DNA of 64,000 nt from Asanoa iriomotensis (GTDB lineage Bacteria; Actinomycetota; Actinomycetes; Mycobacteriales; Micromonosporaceae), in assembly GCF_016862515.1 (NCBI RefSeq), contig NZ_BONC01000031.1:1-64000 (forward strand). Reading direction: 5' to 3'. The notes beneath the pieces are model-generated. The model saw only the letters and a list, made by a program, of their open reading frames with translations, searched no databases and was not told where the DNA came from. Positions 25,081 to 33,156 of the stretch are shown here, piece by piece; the stretch's first letter is position 1; the number at the start of each line of letters is the position of its first letter. Position numbers and translations under genes: made by a program.

Positions 25081-25555
25081 ATGCGCGTGCACCAGTACGT
25101 CTACTTCGCGCTGGCCTCCAGCCAGGTTCCGGCTACCGGCATCACCGCCCGCCTGGGCGTTGAGCCCGACGAGGTGAAAATCCGCGGCAGCCGTCGGACC
25201 CAGCCGCCCTTACCCGCTTCACACCTGGCGGATCGTTTGCCGCAAGCCTGGCCTGACAGTCGACGAGCAGATCGACCAGATAGTCGATCGCTTGCACGCT
25301 CATGCCGACCGAATCGGTGAGCTCGCCGCCGAACTCGACCAAATAGACGGAAGCCCTGGCTCCAGCTTTCTGCAGGTCGTGCGGGTCTTCGAACACCCCG
25401 ACGGCGAGGACGAAGACCTCACCAGCCCAGTAGAAGGACTGGAGAAGCTACCCGGACAACACCAGCTCCTCGGCTGGCACCTCAACGCCAGAGCCTTGGA
25501 CTTCCTGCGACGCACCCGCGCGGAACTCGACATCGACGAGTACGCCTACGGATGA
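25081..25555 (+). pseudogene. DUF4279 protein gene with a +1 frameshift
   Basis: The first frame starts at an ATG and reads MRVHQYVYFALASSQVPATG, then ARLGVEPDEVKIRGSRRTQP. After about 25210 the family sequence continues in the next frame as HTWRIVCRKPGLTVDEQIDQ. It then runs as LLGWHLNARALDFLRRTRAE to the end at 25555. Removing one base of CCCTTACCC near 25208-25214 restores one 157-aa protein that matches DUF4279. It is either a true pseudogene or a base-call error. The nearby mobile-element scars make decay believable. The function of the family is unknown. Confidence 0.75.
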
Positions 25556-25615
25556 CCCAAGCACGCCCCGGGGTCCGACTGCGGCGTCAAGATCACCGCG
25601 GCGTGCCGCCGTGAT

Positions 25616-25623
25616 GCCCAAAG
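25616..25623. repeat. Target-site duplication GCCCAAAG, left copy
   Basis: GCCCAAAG directly precedes the left inverted repeat of the IS256-family element and is repeated directly after the right one (27022-27029). Eight bp is the usual duplication length for this family. Confidence 0.92.
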
Positions 25624-27021
25624 GGGACTATCTCGATAACGGTGTTTCCGGCGATCTTCTAGTAGGTTTCAGCGGCTGGGAAGCGGTCGCTGAAGGTGAT
25701 GGCGAAGGCGTTGAGGGCGGGTTTCCAGCGGATCGTCCATCGGGTCCTGCCGGTTCCGGTCGGGTCCAGTGACCGGGTTACGAGATAGAGGCACTTTAGC
25801 GCGGCCTGCTCGTTCGGGAAGTGACCGCGGGCCTTGATCGCCCGCCGGTAGCGGGCGTTGAGCGACTCGATCGCGTTGGTCGAGCAGATCACCTTGCGTA
25901 TCTCGACGTCGTAGTCCAGGAACGGGATGAACTCGCTCCAGGCGTTGTCCCACAACCGGATCACCGCCGGGTATCGGTTGCCCCACTTGTCGGCCAGGTC
26001 ATCGAACGCCGCCCTGGCGGCGGCGGCGTTGACGGCGGTGTAGACCGGCTTGATGTCGCGTTTGAGCTCGTCCCAGTACTTGCGGGAGGTCAGCCGGAAC
26101 GTGTTACGGATCAGATGGATCACGCAGGTCTGGACGATCGTCTGGGGCCACACGTTCGTGACCACCTCGGGCAGGCCCTTGAGACCGTCGCAGACCAGGA
26201 AGAACACGTCCCGCACGCCGCGGTTACGCAGGTCGGTCAGCACGCTCATCCAGAACTTTGCGCCCTCGCCCCCCGAGCCGGCCCACAGGCCGAGGATGTC
26301 TTTGTCGCCCTCGAGGGTGACCCCGATCGCGGCGTAGAAGGGCCGGTTCGCGACCTGCCCATCGCGGACCTTGACCACGATCGCGTCGATGAACACCGCC
26401 GCGTAGATCGCGTCCAGGGGGCGGTGGGACCAGTCGGTCATCTCCTCGACCACCTTGTCGGTGATCCTCGAGATGGTTTCCTTCGACACCGACGCGCCGT
26501 AGATCTCGGCGAAGTGCGCCGAGATCTCTCCGGTCGTCAAACCCTTGGCATACAACGAGAGCACGACCTCGTCGACTCCAGAGAGCCGCCGCTGGCGCTT
26601 ACGGACGATCTGCGGTTCGAACGTGCCCGCCCGGTCCCGGGGCACATCGACGGACACCGGCCCGGTGTTGTCGGTCAGCACCGTCTTGGACCTGCTGCCG
26701 TTACGGATGTTGCCCCCGCCGGCGGCGGCGCCGGCCGGGTCGTGCTTCTCATAGCCGAGGTGCTCGGTCATCTCCTCGTTGAGCGCGGTTTCCAGGACGG
26801 TCTTGGTCAACTGCTTGAGCAGCCCGTCCGGGCCGGTCAGCGACAGCCCCTGCTCCTTGGCCAGCCGCACCAGCTCAGCCGCCGCCAACTCCTCAGCAGA
26901 CGGCTCCGGCCTCTTCTTCCTCGGGGTCACATCGTTCAGTGTCGCGGTCATCACGGCACCTTCCTCACCCGGCATCACGCCGAGCGGGTCAGGCCGGAAA
27001 CACCGTTAGATCCACAGTCCC
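25624..27021 (-). mobile_element. Intact IS256-family insertion sequence (1398 bp)
   Basis: The ends are imperfect inverted repeats of about 29 bp. Each starts GGGACT and ends TAACGGTGTTTCCGG, with seven mismatches between them. An 8-bp direct repeat (GCCCAAAG) flanks both sides. The single transposase ORF is complete, so the element is probably functional. It landed in intergenic DNA and does not break a recognisable gene. The clean duplication suggests recent insertion. Confidence 0.94.
25659..26951 (-). CDS. IS256-family (mutator-type) transposase
   Basis: The 430-aa transposase has the mutator DDE layout. The first Asp lies in YAAVFIDAIVVKVRDGQVAN. The second is in VFFLVCDGLKGLPEVV, followed by the CVIHLIRNTFR box. 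The Glu lies in the C-terminal CSTNAIESLNARYRR. The N-terminal ETALNEEMTEHLGYEKHD and GNIRNGSRSKTV match the DNA-binding part. ATG at 26951 is favoured; an ATG at 26978 would add nine residues. The gene fills the element between its inverted repeats. Confidence 0.96.
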   Translation of the reverse strand: MTATLNDVTPRKKRPEPSAEELAAAELVRLAKEQGLSLTGPDGLLKQLTKTVLETALNEEMTEHLGYEKHDPAGAAAGGGNIRNGSRSKTVLTDNTGPVSVDVPRDRAGTFEPQIVRKRQRRLSGVDEVVLSLYAKGLTTGEISAHFAEIYGASVSKETISRITDKVVEEMTDWSHRPLDAIYAAVFIDAIVVKVRDGQVANRPFYAAIGVTLEGDKDILGLWAGSGGEGAKFWMSVLTDLRNRGVRDVFFLVCDGLKGLPEVVTNVWPQTIVQTCVIHLIRNTFRLTSRKYWDELKRDIKPVYTAVNAAAARAAFDDLADKWGNRYPAVIRLWDNAWSEFIPFLDYDVEIRKVICSTNAIESLNARYRRAIKARGHFPNEQAALKCLYLVTRSLDPTGTGRTRWTIRWKPALNAFAITFSDRFPAAETY

Positions 27022-27029
27022 GCCCAAAG
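27022..27029. repeat. Target-site duplication GCCCAAAG, right copy
   Basis: Exact copy of the 8 bases at 25616-25623, directly after the right inverted repeat of the IS256-family element. Confidence 0.92.
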
Positions 27030-27148
27030 TGACGTGGGCTTCCCCGCTGCGCATCGGGTGACGGTCGAATCCATTCGCGCCGACGGAGGACTGAAGCACC
27101 TCGTTGGCGTAGGTGGACGTACTCGCGCACGCGCACGGCAAGACCCTT

Positions 27149-27730
27149 CTACGCCGCTGGGTGGCGTGCCTGGAAGGCGAGGCGGTCGTCGGCGTTTGCG
27201 GCGAGGCCTGACAGCACGTCGTCGAGCGTCAGGAAAGCCTGCCAGGGCTCCTGGTCGGTGGCGCGGACGAGGTGGTCGACGACCTTCTGCTCCAGGTCGA
27301 CCACGCGCTTTCCTTTCCAGATCTTGTCGGCCACGCTGACCAGTAGGTCCTCGATGGTGATGTCCGGGAGGGTCCAGGACGCGTGCGTGCGGGCGAAGCG
27401 GGCCAGCGCAGGGCCGACTCCACGTTGGAGCAGCAGTTCGTGGCCGGCCCGCTCGTGTGCTGAACCCGGACCCGACAGTTCGTTGACGTGCACCGTTTTG
27501 CCGATGTCGTGCGTGGCCGCGCCATAAAGGACTGCCGCGCGGTCGAAAGGAAGATGAGGGGACAGCGCGGCGGTCAGGGACCAGGCGACGTCGTGGACCG
27601 CGCGCAGGTGGGCGGCCAGGCGTGGTGGCGCGTCGAGGGCCGTGAGGAGGTCGCACACCTCGTCCGGCAGCGGGCGGAGTGGTGGATCGCCGGGGTCCGT
27701 GAGGGCGTGGTGCAAGGCGGGTGACGTCAC
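27149..27730 (-). CDS. HD-domain phosphohydrolase
   Basis: The 193-aa protein has the HD metal site. The His at HLRAVHDVAWSLTAAL is followed by AVLYGAATHDIGKTVHVNEL with the HD pair, and later GHELLLQRG and FARTHASWTLPD. This order suits a nucleotide phosphohydrolase or phosphodiesterase of the general HD superfamily. No second domain is present. The GTG at 27730 lies 23 bases after the end of the SRPBCC gene upstream, so it may be the third gene of the arsR operon. The substrate is unknown. Confidence 0.8.
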   Translation of the reverse strand: MTSPALHHALTDPGDPPLRPLPDEVCDLLTALDAPPRLAAHLRAVHDVAWSLTAALSPHLPFDRAAVLYGAATHDIGKTVHVNELSGPGSAHERAGHELLLQRGVGPALARFARTHASWTLPDITIEDLLVSVADKIWKGKRVVDLEQKVVDHLVRATDQEPWQAFLTLDDVLSGLAANADDRLAFQARHPAA

Positions 27731-27753
27731 CGCGCCAACGGTAACCGCGACCG

Positions 27754-28221
27754 CTAGTTGAACAATGCCAGGTAGCGGTCCAGGTAGAGCGGCCAGCCGT
27801 TGGAGCCGGCCACGCCGTCGCGGACTGATTCCCAACCTGGGCCGTGGCGGTCCAGGTGGCGGTGTTCCAGGTCCAGACGCGTGCGGTCGGCCGCCTCGGC
27901 GACGAAGCGCACCTCGACCTCGCTGGCCAGCGAGGGATCCGTCTCCACCTGCCACGTCGGGCTGATGTCCCAGCTGAAGACCACCCGGTTCGGCGGCTCG
28001 TACGCCAGGATGCGCGCCCACCGGCACTCGCTGCCGTCCTCGGCCCGGTCGTAGATATGGCCCCCGACCCGTGGCTCGAAGACCGTTTCCACGATCGGCG
28101 ACTCGAGCAGGTTGTGTTCCCGCGGCTTGAAATCACCGAACCGGGCCGTGAAGACCTCGAAGGCCTTGGCGATCGGTGTCTCCACGACGATTGAGCGGCG
28201 TACGACGGCGTCCTGGGTCAT
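27754..28221 (-). CDS. SRPBCC / AHSA1-domain protein
   Basis: The 155-aa protein opens with RRSIVVETPIAKAFEVFTAR and has the AHSA1 markers RVGGHIYDRAEDGSECRWAR and VVFSWDISPTW. It ends with GWPLYLDRYLALF. This is the activator-of-Hsp90-like lipocalin-type fold that usually accompanies ArsR regulators. Its ATG overlaps the arsR stop (ATGA). The ligand is unknown. It differs clearly in sequence from the SRPBCC gene at 16.1 kb. Confidence 0.88.
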   Translation of the reverse strand: MTQDAVVRRSIVVETPIAKAFEVFTARFGDFKPREHNLLESPIVETVFEPRVGGHIYDRAEDGSECRWARILAYEPPNRVVFSWDISPTWQVETDPSLASEVEVRFVAEAADRTRLDLEHRHLDRHGPGWESVRDGVAGSNGWPLYLDRYLALFN

Positions 28222-28523
28222 GGCTTCTCCTCCTCCGTGATCTCCTGGTAGCTGGACAGCGCGCGGGCCCAGAACGTGTCGAGTTGGTCCCGCAACGCCG
28301 CGACGCCCGTCGGGTTCAGGCGGTAGATCCGGCGTGTGCCGTCCGCGCGGTCCGTGACCAGGCCCGCCGACTTGAGCACCTTCAGGTGTTGTGACACCGC
28401 TGGCCGGCTGATCGGCAGCGTCGCCGCGAGCTCGCCGACCGCCTGCGGGCGTTCGGCCAGGGCCGCGACGATGGCGAATCGGCTCGGGTCGCCGAGTGCT
28501 TCCCAGGCTTGGTAAGTGGCCAC
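28218..28523 (-). CDS. ArsR-family winged-helix regulator
   Basis: The 101-aa protein has the ArsR core. YQAWEALGDPSRFAIVAALA forms helices 1-2, PISRPAVSQHLKVLKSAGLV the recognition helix, and DGTRRIYRLNPTG the wing. No metal-binding Cys is present. The GTG at 28523 lies inside a long inverted repeat that is the probable operator, so repressor binding would also cover the start codon. The stop overlaps the SRPBCC ATG. Confidence 0.9.
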   Translation of the reverse strand: MATYQAWEALGDPSRFAIVAALAERPQAVGELAATLPISRPAVSQHLKVLKSAGLVTDRADGTRRIYRLNPTGVAALRDQLDTFWARALSSYQEITEEEKP

Positions 28524-28548
28524 GAACCGAAAGCTACGACTTACCAAG
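28508..28548. promoter_or_regulatory. Long inverted repeat over the arsR start (operator)
   Basis: Perfect 10-bp arms CTTGGTAAGT (28508-28517) and ACTTACCAAG (28539-28548) are 21 bases apart, placing the centres two helical turns apart or more. The left arm falls within codons 3-5 of the arsR gene. The right arm is close to the promoter of the divergent hydrolase (28587), so both directions could be regulated. Confidence 0.68.
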
Positions 28549-28586
28549 GACCACGTCAAGGGGGCGAGCCATCTATGGTGAGTCGC

Positions 28587-29162
28587 ATGGCTGAGGTTCT
28601 CCTGTTCCACCACGCGCAAGGGTTGACGCCGGGGGTGCTCGCCTTCGCCGGCGAGCTGCGCGAGGCCGGGCACACGGTGCACACTCCGGATCTCTACGAC
28701 GGTCACACGTTCGAGTCCCTCGACGAGGGCATGGCGTACGCGAAGCAGGTCGGCTTCGACACCCTGCTCCACAACGGTGTCGCCGCCGCCGACGGGCTAG
28801 CCGAGACCGTCGTCTACGCCGGCTTCTCCCTCGGCGGGATGCCCGCGCAGCTGCTGGCACAGACCCGCCCCGGCCGGGGCGCCCTGCTCTTCCACACCAG
28901 CATCACGCCCGAGGAGTTCGGTGGTGCCTGGCCCGCCGGCCTGCCGGTGCAGATCCACGCCATGGAGGCCGACCCGTTCTTCGCCGAGGAAGGCGGCGAC
29001 ATCGACGCCGCCCGCGCGATCGTCGCCGCGGCCGACTCGGGGGAGCTCTTCCTCTACCCCGGTGACCAGCACCTGTTCACCGACTCCAGCCTGCCGGCCT
29101 ATGACAAGACTGCCAGCGAGCAGGTCCTGCGCCGCACGCTGGAGTTTCTGGCCACCCGCTGA
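28587..29162 (+). CDS. Dienelactone hydrolase-family alpha/beta hydrolase
   Basis: The 191-aa protein starts AEVLLFHHAQGLTPGVLAFA and has the nucleophile elbow VVYAGFSLGGMPAQLLA. The nucleophile is Ser rather than the Cys of true dienelactone hydrolases. The acid lies in MEADPFFAEEGGD and the His in LYPGDQHLFTD. ATG 28587 follows a TATGGT -10 element by 7 bases. ATG 28575 would lie within that element. The gene shares its upstream region with the ArsR operator and may be under the same control. Confidence 0.86.
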   Translation: MAEVLLFHHAQGLTPGVLAFAGELREAGHTVHTPDLYDGHTFESLDEGMAYAKQVGFDTLLHNGVAAADGLAETVVYAGFSLGGMPAQLLAQTRPGRGALLFHTSITPEEFGGAWPAGLPVQIHAMEADPFFAEEGGDIDAARAIVAAADSGELFLYPGDQHLFTDSSLPAYDKTASEQVLRRTLEFLATR

Positions 29163-29177
29163 GACGGGTCGCCGACC

Positions 29178-29810
29178 GTGCTCGAGGGACTGCTGCCGGC
29201 CGGCGTGCGGGCCGTGGAGATGTTCGCCGATCCGCCCGAGGCGGTGCTGCACCCGGACGAGCAGCCGCTCGTCGCCCAGGCCGTCGAGGTGCGCCGGCGT
29301 GAGTTCACCACCGGCCGGCACTGCGCGCGGCTCGCGCTGGGCCGGCTCGGTCTGGCGCCGGGGCCGATCGGCAAGGATGACGGCGGCGCACCGCGGTGGC
29401 CGGCCGGCGTCGTCGGCAGCATCACGCACTGCGCCGGCTATCGCGCGGCGGCGGTGGCCTGGTCGCGCGAGTTGGGCGCCGTGGGCATCGACGCCGAGCC
29501 GGCGGATCCGTTGCCGTCCGGGGTGCTTCCGCTGGTCGCCCGGCCCGCGGAGCGCGACTGGCTGGCCGGCGCGCCGCCCGGTGTCGCCTGGGACCGCGTG
29601 CTGTTCAGCGCCAAGGAGTCCGTCTACAAGACCTGGTTCCCGCTGACCGGGCGGTGGCTGGACTTCCTCGACGCCGAGGTGGCCCTCGACCCGGCCCGGG
29701 GCAGTTTCGTCGCGCGGATTCTGGTGCCCGGCCTCGGCGACCTGGCCGGCCGGTTCGCGCTGCGCGACGGCCTGGTGGTGACGGCCATCGCGTGGGGGCT
29801 GGTCGGATGA
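29178..29810 (+). CDS. 4'-phosphopantetheinyl transferase (Sfp/EntD type)
   Basis: The 210-aa protein activates carrier proteins by attaching phosphopantetheine from CoA. It has the EntD-like N-terminus RRREFTTGRHCARLALGRLG, then GVVGSITHCAGYRAAAVAW, the metal-binding VGIDAEPADPLP, and the signature WDRVLFSAKESVYKTWFPLT. All expected residues are present. Usually this type serves NRPS or PKS pathways; none is in this window, so it acts on targets elsewhere. The GTG start follows the hydrolase by 15 bases, and the stop overlaps the next gene (ATGA). Confidence 0.92.
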   Translation: MLEGLLPAGVRAVEMFADPPEAVLHPDEQPLVAQAVEVRRREFTTGRHCARLALGRLGLAPGPIGKDDGGAPRWPAGVVGSITHCAGYRAAAVAWSRELGAVGIDAEPADPLPSGVLPLVARPAERDWLAGAPPGVAWDRVLFSAKESVYKTWFPLTGRWLDFLDAEVALDPARGSFVARILVPGLGDLAGRFALRDGLVVTAIAWGLVG

Positions 29811-30907
29811 CGGCGCACCAGCTCAGCGCGGCCGATGCCCGCCGCATCGCCGTCCGCGCGCAGCTCCTTGGCCGGGAGCGGCCCACCGGCCTGCTCGACC
29901 TCGTGCGGCACCTGACGCTGTTGCAGATCGACCCGACCGCGGCGGTCGCGCCCAACGCCGACCTGGTCGCCTGGAGCCGCCTCGGGCCGGGCTACGCGCC
30001 CGCCGACCTGGTCGCGGCGCTGGAGAAGCGGTCGCTGGTCGAGCTGTGGGCGAGGATCCGGCCGGCCGAGGACATCGCCCTCTACCGGGCGGAGATGCTG
30101 GAGAGCCGCGACCGCCCGGCGGTCACCGACTGGCAGAAGCGGCACCGGGGGTGGATCGAGGCGAACGACGGCTGCCGCCGCGACATCCTCGCGCGGCTGG
30201 CCGCGGAGGGTCCGCTGCCGTCGCGCGCGATCCCGGACACCTGCGCGGTGCCGTGGAAGTCGACCGGCTGGACCAACGACCAGAACGTGATCCGGCTGCT
30301 CGACAGCATGTCGGTGCGCGGCGAGGTCGCGGTGGCCGGCCGGGTGGGCCGCGACCGGCTCTGGGACCTGGCCGAGCGGGTCTGGCCCGACGACCCGATG
30401 GTGCCGCTGGCCGAGGCCGCCCGCCGCCGCGACGAGCGCCGGCTGCGTGCGCTCGGCATCGCGCGCGCCACGTCGACCAAGGTTCCGATCGAGCCGTACG
30501 ACGTGGGAGCGATCGGCGAGCCGGCCGTGGTGGAGGGTGTCAAGGGCAAGTGGCGGGTCGACCCGGAGCAGCTCGGTCAGCCCTTCACGGGCCGGGCCGC
30601 CCTGCTGTCGCCGTTCGACCGGCTGATCCACGACCGGAAGCGGACGCTGGAGCTGTTCGGTTTCGACTACAGCCTCGAGATGTACAAGCCGGCCGACAAG
30701 CGCCGCTGGGGCTACTACGCGCTGCCGATCGTGCACGGCGACCAGCTCGTCGGCAAGCTCGACGCGACCGCCGACCGCAAGGCCGGGGTGCTCCGGGTCG
30801 ACGCGGTCCACCAGGACGAGCCGTTCACCGAGGAGGCGACCGCCGCCGTCGACGGCGAGATCGCCTCCCTGGCGAGCTGGCTGGGGCTGGAGGTGCGCCG
30901 GCCCTAG
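29807..30907 (+). CDS. Winged-helix DNA-binding protein, AlkX/YcaQ (HTH_42) family
   Basis: The 366-aa protein matches HTH_42 proteins, of which E. coli YcaQ (AlkX) and Streptomyces AlkZ are DNA glycosylases that unhook interstrand crosslinks. LLQIDPTAAVAPNADLVAWS near residue 45 holds the QxD-type catalytic motif region (LQID). LLSPFDRLIHDRKRTLELFG near residue 265 and DKRRWGYYALPIVHGDQLVG near 300 are family blocks. The ATG overlaps the PPTase stop by 4 bases. A repair enzyme beside a carrier-protein activator suggests self-protection in natural-product chemistry, but this is inference. Confidence 0.86.
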   Translation: MTAHQLSAADARRIAVRAQLLGRERPTGLLDLVRHLTLLQIDPTAAVAPNADLVAWSRLGPGYAPADLVAALEKRSLVELWARIRPAEDIALYRAEMLESRDRPAVTDWQKRHRGWIEANDGCRRDILARLAAEGPLPSRAIPDTCAVPWKSTGWTNDQNVIRLLDSMSVRGEVAVAGRVGRDRLWDLAERVWPDDPMVPLAEAARRRDERRLRALGIARATSTKVPIEPYDVGAIGEPAVVEGVKGKWRVDPEQLGQPFTGRAALLSPFDRLIHDRKRTLELFGFDYSLEMYKPADKRRWGYYALPIVHGDQLVGKLDATADRKAGVLRVDAVHQDEPFTEEATAAVDGEIASLASWLGLEVRRP

Positions 30908-30908
30908 G

Positions 30909-31215
30909 TCACGGCTCGGTGCCGGCGACCCGGATGCCGTCCACGTAGACCGTGATCCGGGCGTTGGTCGCGTAACCCGGCGCACTTGGGCGGTAGCTGT
31001 GGTCGTCGAGCTCGGTCAACGCCGACCAGTCCGACTTGGACAGACGGAGCTGGAGCTGCCCGGTCGACGCGTTCGGCGCCAGCGAGCCCGAGGTGAAGCC
31101 CACCTCGAGGTACGCGTCCGCGCCCGGCCGACCGGTGGGCAGCGTGACCGCCCGCCGGGTGACCGTGCCGCAGCCGACCTGGGCCCAGTCGCACCACGTG
31201 TTGACCGTCGGGAGC
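30909..31215 (-). pseudogene. Out-of-frame remainder of the CBM3 cellulose-binding module
   Basis: This frame reads PTVNTWCDWAQVGCGTVTRR, then YLEVGFTSGSLAPNASTGQL and ARITVYVDGIRVAGTEP to a TAG-type stop. It is the second half of a CBM3 module whose first half (QIKPGIQVDNGG .. VRYWFTRDGGS) ends the GH44 frame. One missing C in the CCC run at 31210-31212 separates them. Restoring it gives a single GH44-CBM3 protein of about 699 residues. Confidence 0.85.
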
Positions 31216-33007
31216 CGCCGTCGCGGGTGAACCAGTAGCGCACCGTGACCCGGCTCAGCGGCACCGCGGTCGCGCCGCCGTTGTCGACCTGGATGCCCGG
31301 CTTGATCTGGTTGTCGCCCGGCGCCCGGTCGAGGTTGAGATAGCGGGCCGTCACCGTCGGGGGAGTGCTGTCGGCGCGTGGCAGGACGAACAGCGTGACG
31401 CTGTCCGCCGGGAACGTCGTCTCGAACGCGCCCGCGGACACCGGCTGGTCGGCGGCCCGGACGATCGCGGCCGGGTTGTCGGCGCCGTAGCGGTAGACGC
31501 GGGCCGTGCCGGAGCCGCGGCCGGCCAGGGACACCGGCGAGGTCTGCGCGGCGCCGCTCTTGTTGACCACCATCACGGTCAGCGCGCCGTCGGTGGACCG
31601 TTCCGCCCCGTACACCGACAGCAGTGACTGGTCCGCGCTCGTCGCCCGGACGCCGATGTCGCCGAAGCGGCCGCCGGCGCCGTCGTAGTTGCGGTACATC
31701 CGGAACGCGTACGCGCCCGGTTGCGTCGACGACGGTGGTGCCCACAGCGTCGCCAGGTCGAGCCGTTCCCGCCCGAAGATGCCGAGGATGTCGGCCTGCG
31801 CTAGGGCGCCGTTGACGTGGTCGAGCGCACCCCAGTTGTACTCGGTGATCGCCGTCTTCGTGCCCGGATAGTTGGCCGCGACCAGGTCGCGCATCCGGGG
31901 CACCACGCGCGTCGTCGTGTTGATCCAGCTTTCGTCCACATAGGTGGGATCCCAGAGGGACCGGGTGGACCGCAGCCGCAGGGCGTTGGTGGCCGGGTCG
32001 TTGCCGTTGCCGAACGCGACGCCGTTCGCCTGCGGGTAGAAGTGCATGTCGAAGTAGTCCAGCACGCGGGTGCCGTGCGCCTGCTCGTACGCCCGGAGCT
32101 GTTGGAGATACCAGGTGGTGAACGGCAGCCCGCCGCGGGCCGCGCGGTCCGGCGGGTCCGCCCAGCAGCCGGTGCGGCCGCAGGTCTCCTGGTCGAGCCC
32201 GGAGTAGTCCCAACTGGTCCAACCCCAGCCGACCGGGCCGAGGGTCGCGGCGCCCGGGTCGGCCGCCTTCACGGCCGCGCCGATCTCGATCGCCCGGTCG
32301 CGCAGCTCGGCCGAGCTCGCGCCGAGCGGGTGCACGTCGCGATGCGTGCTGTGCCAGATGTCCGGCTCGTTGTCGAGGTTGTAGAACCGCACGCCGCCCT
32401 CGTCGGCGGTCCCGTACTTCTCGGTCAGGTGGTCGATCCACGAGGTCACGTACGAAGCGCCGACCGGCGCGCTCGTGTCCCGCGGGTCGTTGCCCGTGAC
32501 GGGCGTGCCGTCCGGTTGGATGCCGTTGCCGCAGTCGGGGCGCCACTCGTCGGTGCGCTGCTGCGGCCCGTACTTGGCGACGGAGAAGCCGCACGAACCG
32601 TCCCGGGCCTTCGGCGCCCAGCCGATCAGCGGGACGGTCAGGATCGTGTCGGTGTCGGTGGACCGGTCCTGCTCGACGAACTCGTCGGTGGACGACCCGT
32701 CCGGCAGCGCGGCTGGGTCGTCGTTCTCCTCGGCGATGTTCTCGAAGAACCAGTCACTGGCCCGGTTCGTGGTGTCGTAGCGGTAGTCGTACCGCGTGGT
32801 GGCGTTGCCGCCCCACCGGCGGACCGGGAGGTCCAGCTCGTCGGCGAGCGCGGCGTCGGCGAAGTTCATGCCGTAGACGTGTGGACTGATGGGATGGCGG
32901 TCCTGCGCCGCGTCGACGGTCAGCGCCGGGCCAGCGGCGGCCGCGGCGCTCAACGGGGCGATGGCGGGTGTGACGGCCAGCAGGATGGCGGCCAGGGAAG
33001 GGCGCAT
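31016..33007 (-). CDS. Secreted GH44 endoglucanase/xyloglucanase, frameshifted in its CBM3 module
   Basis: The protein has a signal peptide (RPSLAAILLAVTPAIAPLSA). A GH44 catalytic domain follows, with the acid/base Glu in YNLDNEPDIWHS (about residue 210) and the nucleophile Glu in TKTAITEYNWGALDH (about residue 385). The N-terminal PHVYGMNFADAALADEL and RWGGNATTRYDY are GH44 hallmarks. A beta-sandwich and half a CBM3 follow. After WFTRDGGS the frame shifts and runs through about 68 junk residues to 31016. The catalytic part is intact, so a truncated enzyme could still work. If the shift is a sequencing error, the true end is 30909. Confidence 0.86.
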   Translation of the reverse strand: MRPSLAAILLAVTPAIAPLSAAAAAGPALTVDAAQDRHPISPHVYGMNFADAALADELDLPVRRWGGNATTRYDYRYDTTNRASDWFFENIAEENDDPAALPDGSSTDEFVEQDRSTDTDTILTVPLIGWAPKARDGSCGFSVAKYGPQQRTDEWRPDCGNGIQPDGTPVTGNDPRDTSAPVGASYVTSWIDHLTEKYGTADEGGVRFYNLDNEPDIWHSTHRDVHPLGASSAELRDRAIEIGAAVKAADPGAATLGPVGWGWTSWDYSGLDQETCGRTGCWADPPDRAARGGLPFTTWYLQQLRAYEQAHGTRVLDYFDMHFYPQANGVAFGNGNDPATNALRLRSTRSLWDPTYVDESWINTTTRVVPRMRDLVAANYPGTKTAITEYNWGALDHVNGALAQADILGIFGRERLDLATLWAPPSSTQPGAYAFRMYRNYDGAGGRFGDIGVRATSADQSLLSVYGAERSTDGALTVMVVNKSGAAQTSPVSLAGRGSGTARVYRYGADNPAAIVRAADQPVSAGAFETTFPADSVTLFVLPRADSTPPTVTARYLNLDRAPGDNQIKPGIQVDNGGATAVPLSRVTVRYWFTRDGGSRRSTRGATGPRSAAARSPGGRSRCPPVGRARTRTSRWASPRARWRRTRRPGSSSSVCPSRTGRR

Positions 33008-33156
33008 GCGGAGTCCAGGGGGTCGAGACGACAGGGGTGAGCGGCCCAGCCCGGACCGCCTGAGATTAACCGACGTCCATCGATCTCCGCTACCACGGTC
33101 GGGTTGGTCGACGCGTGTGGGATGCGCGCGGGCGCGTTCGCGGCTACCGTCGGGCG

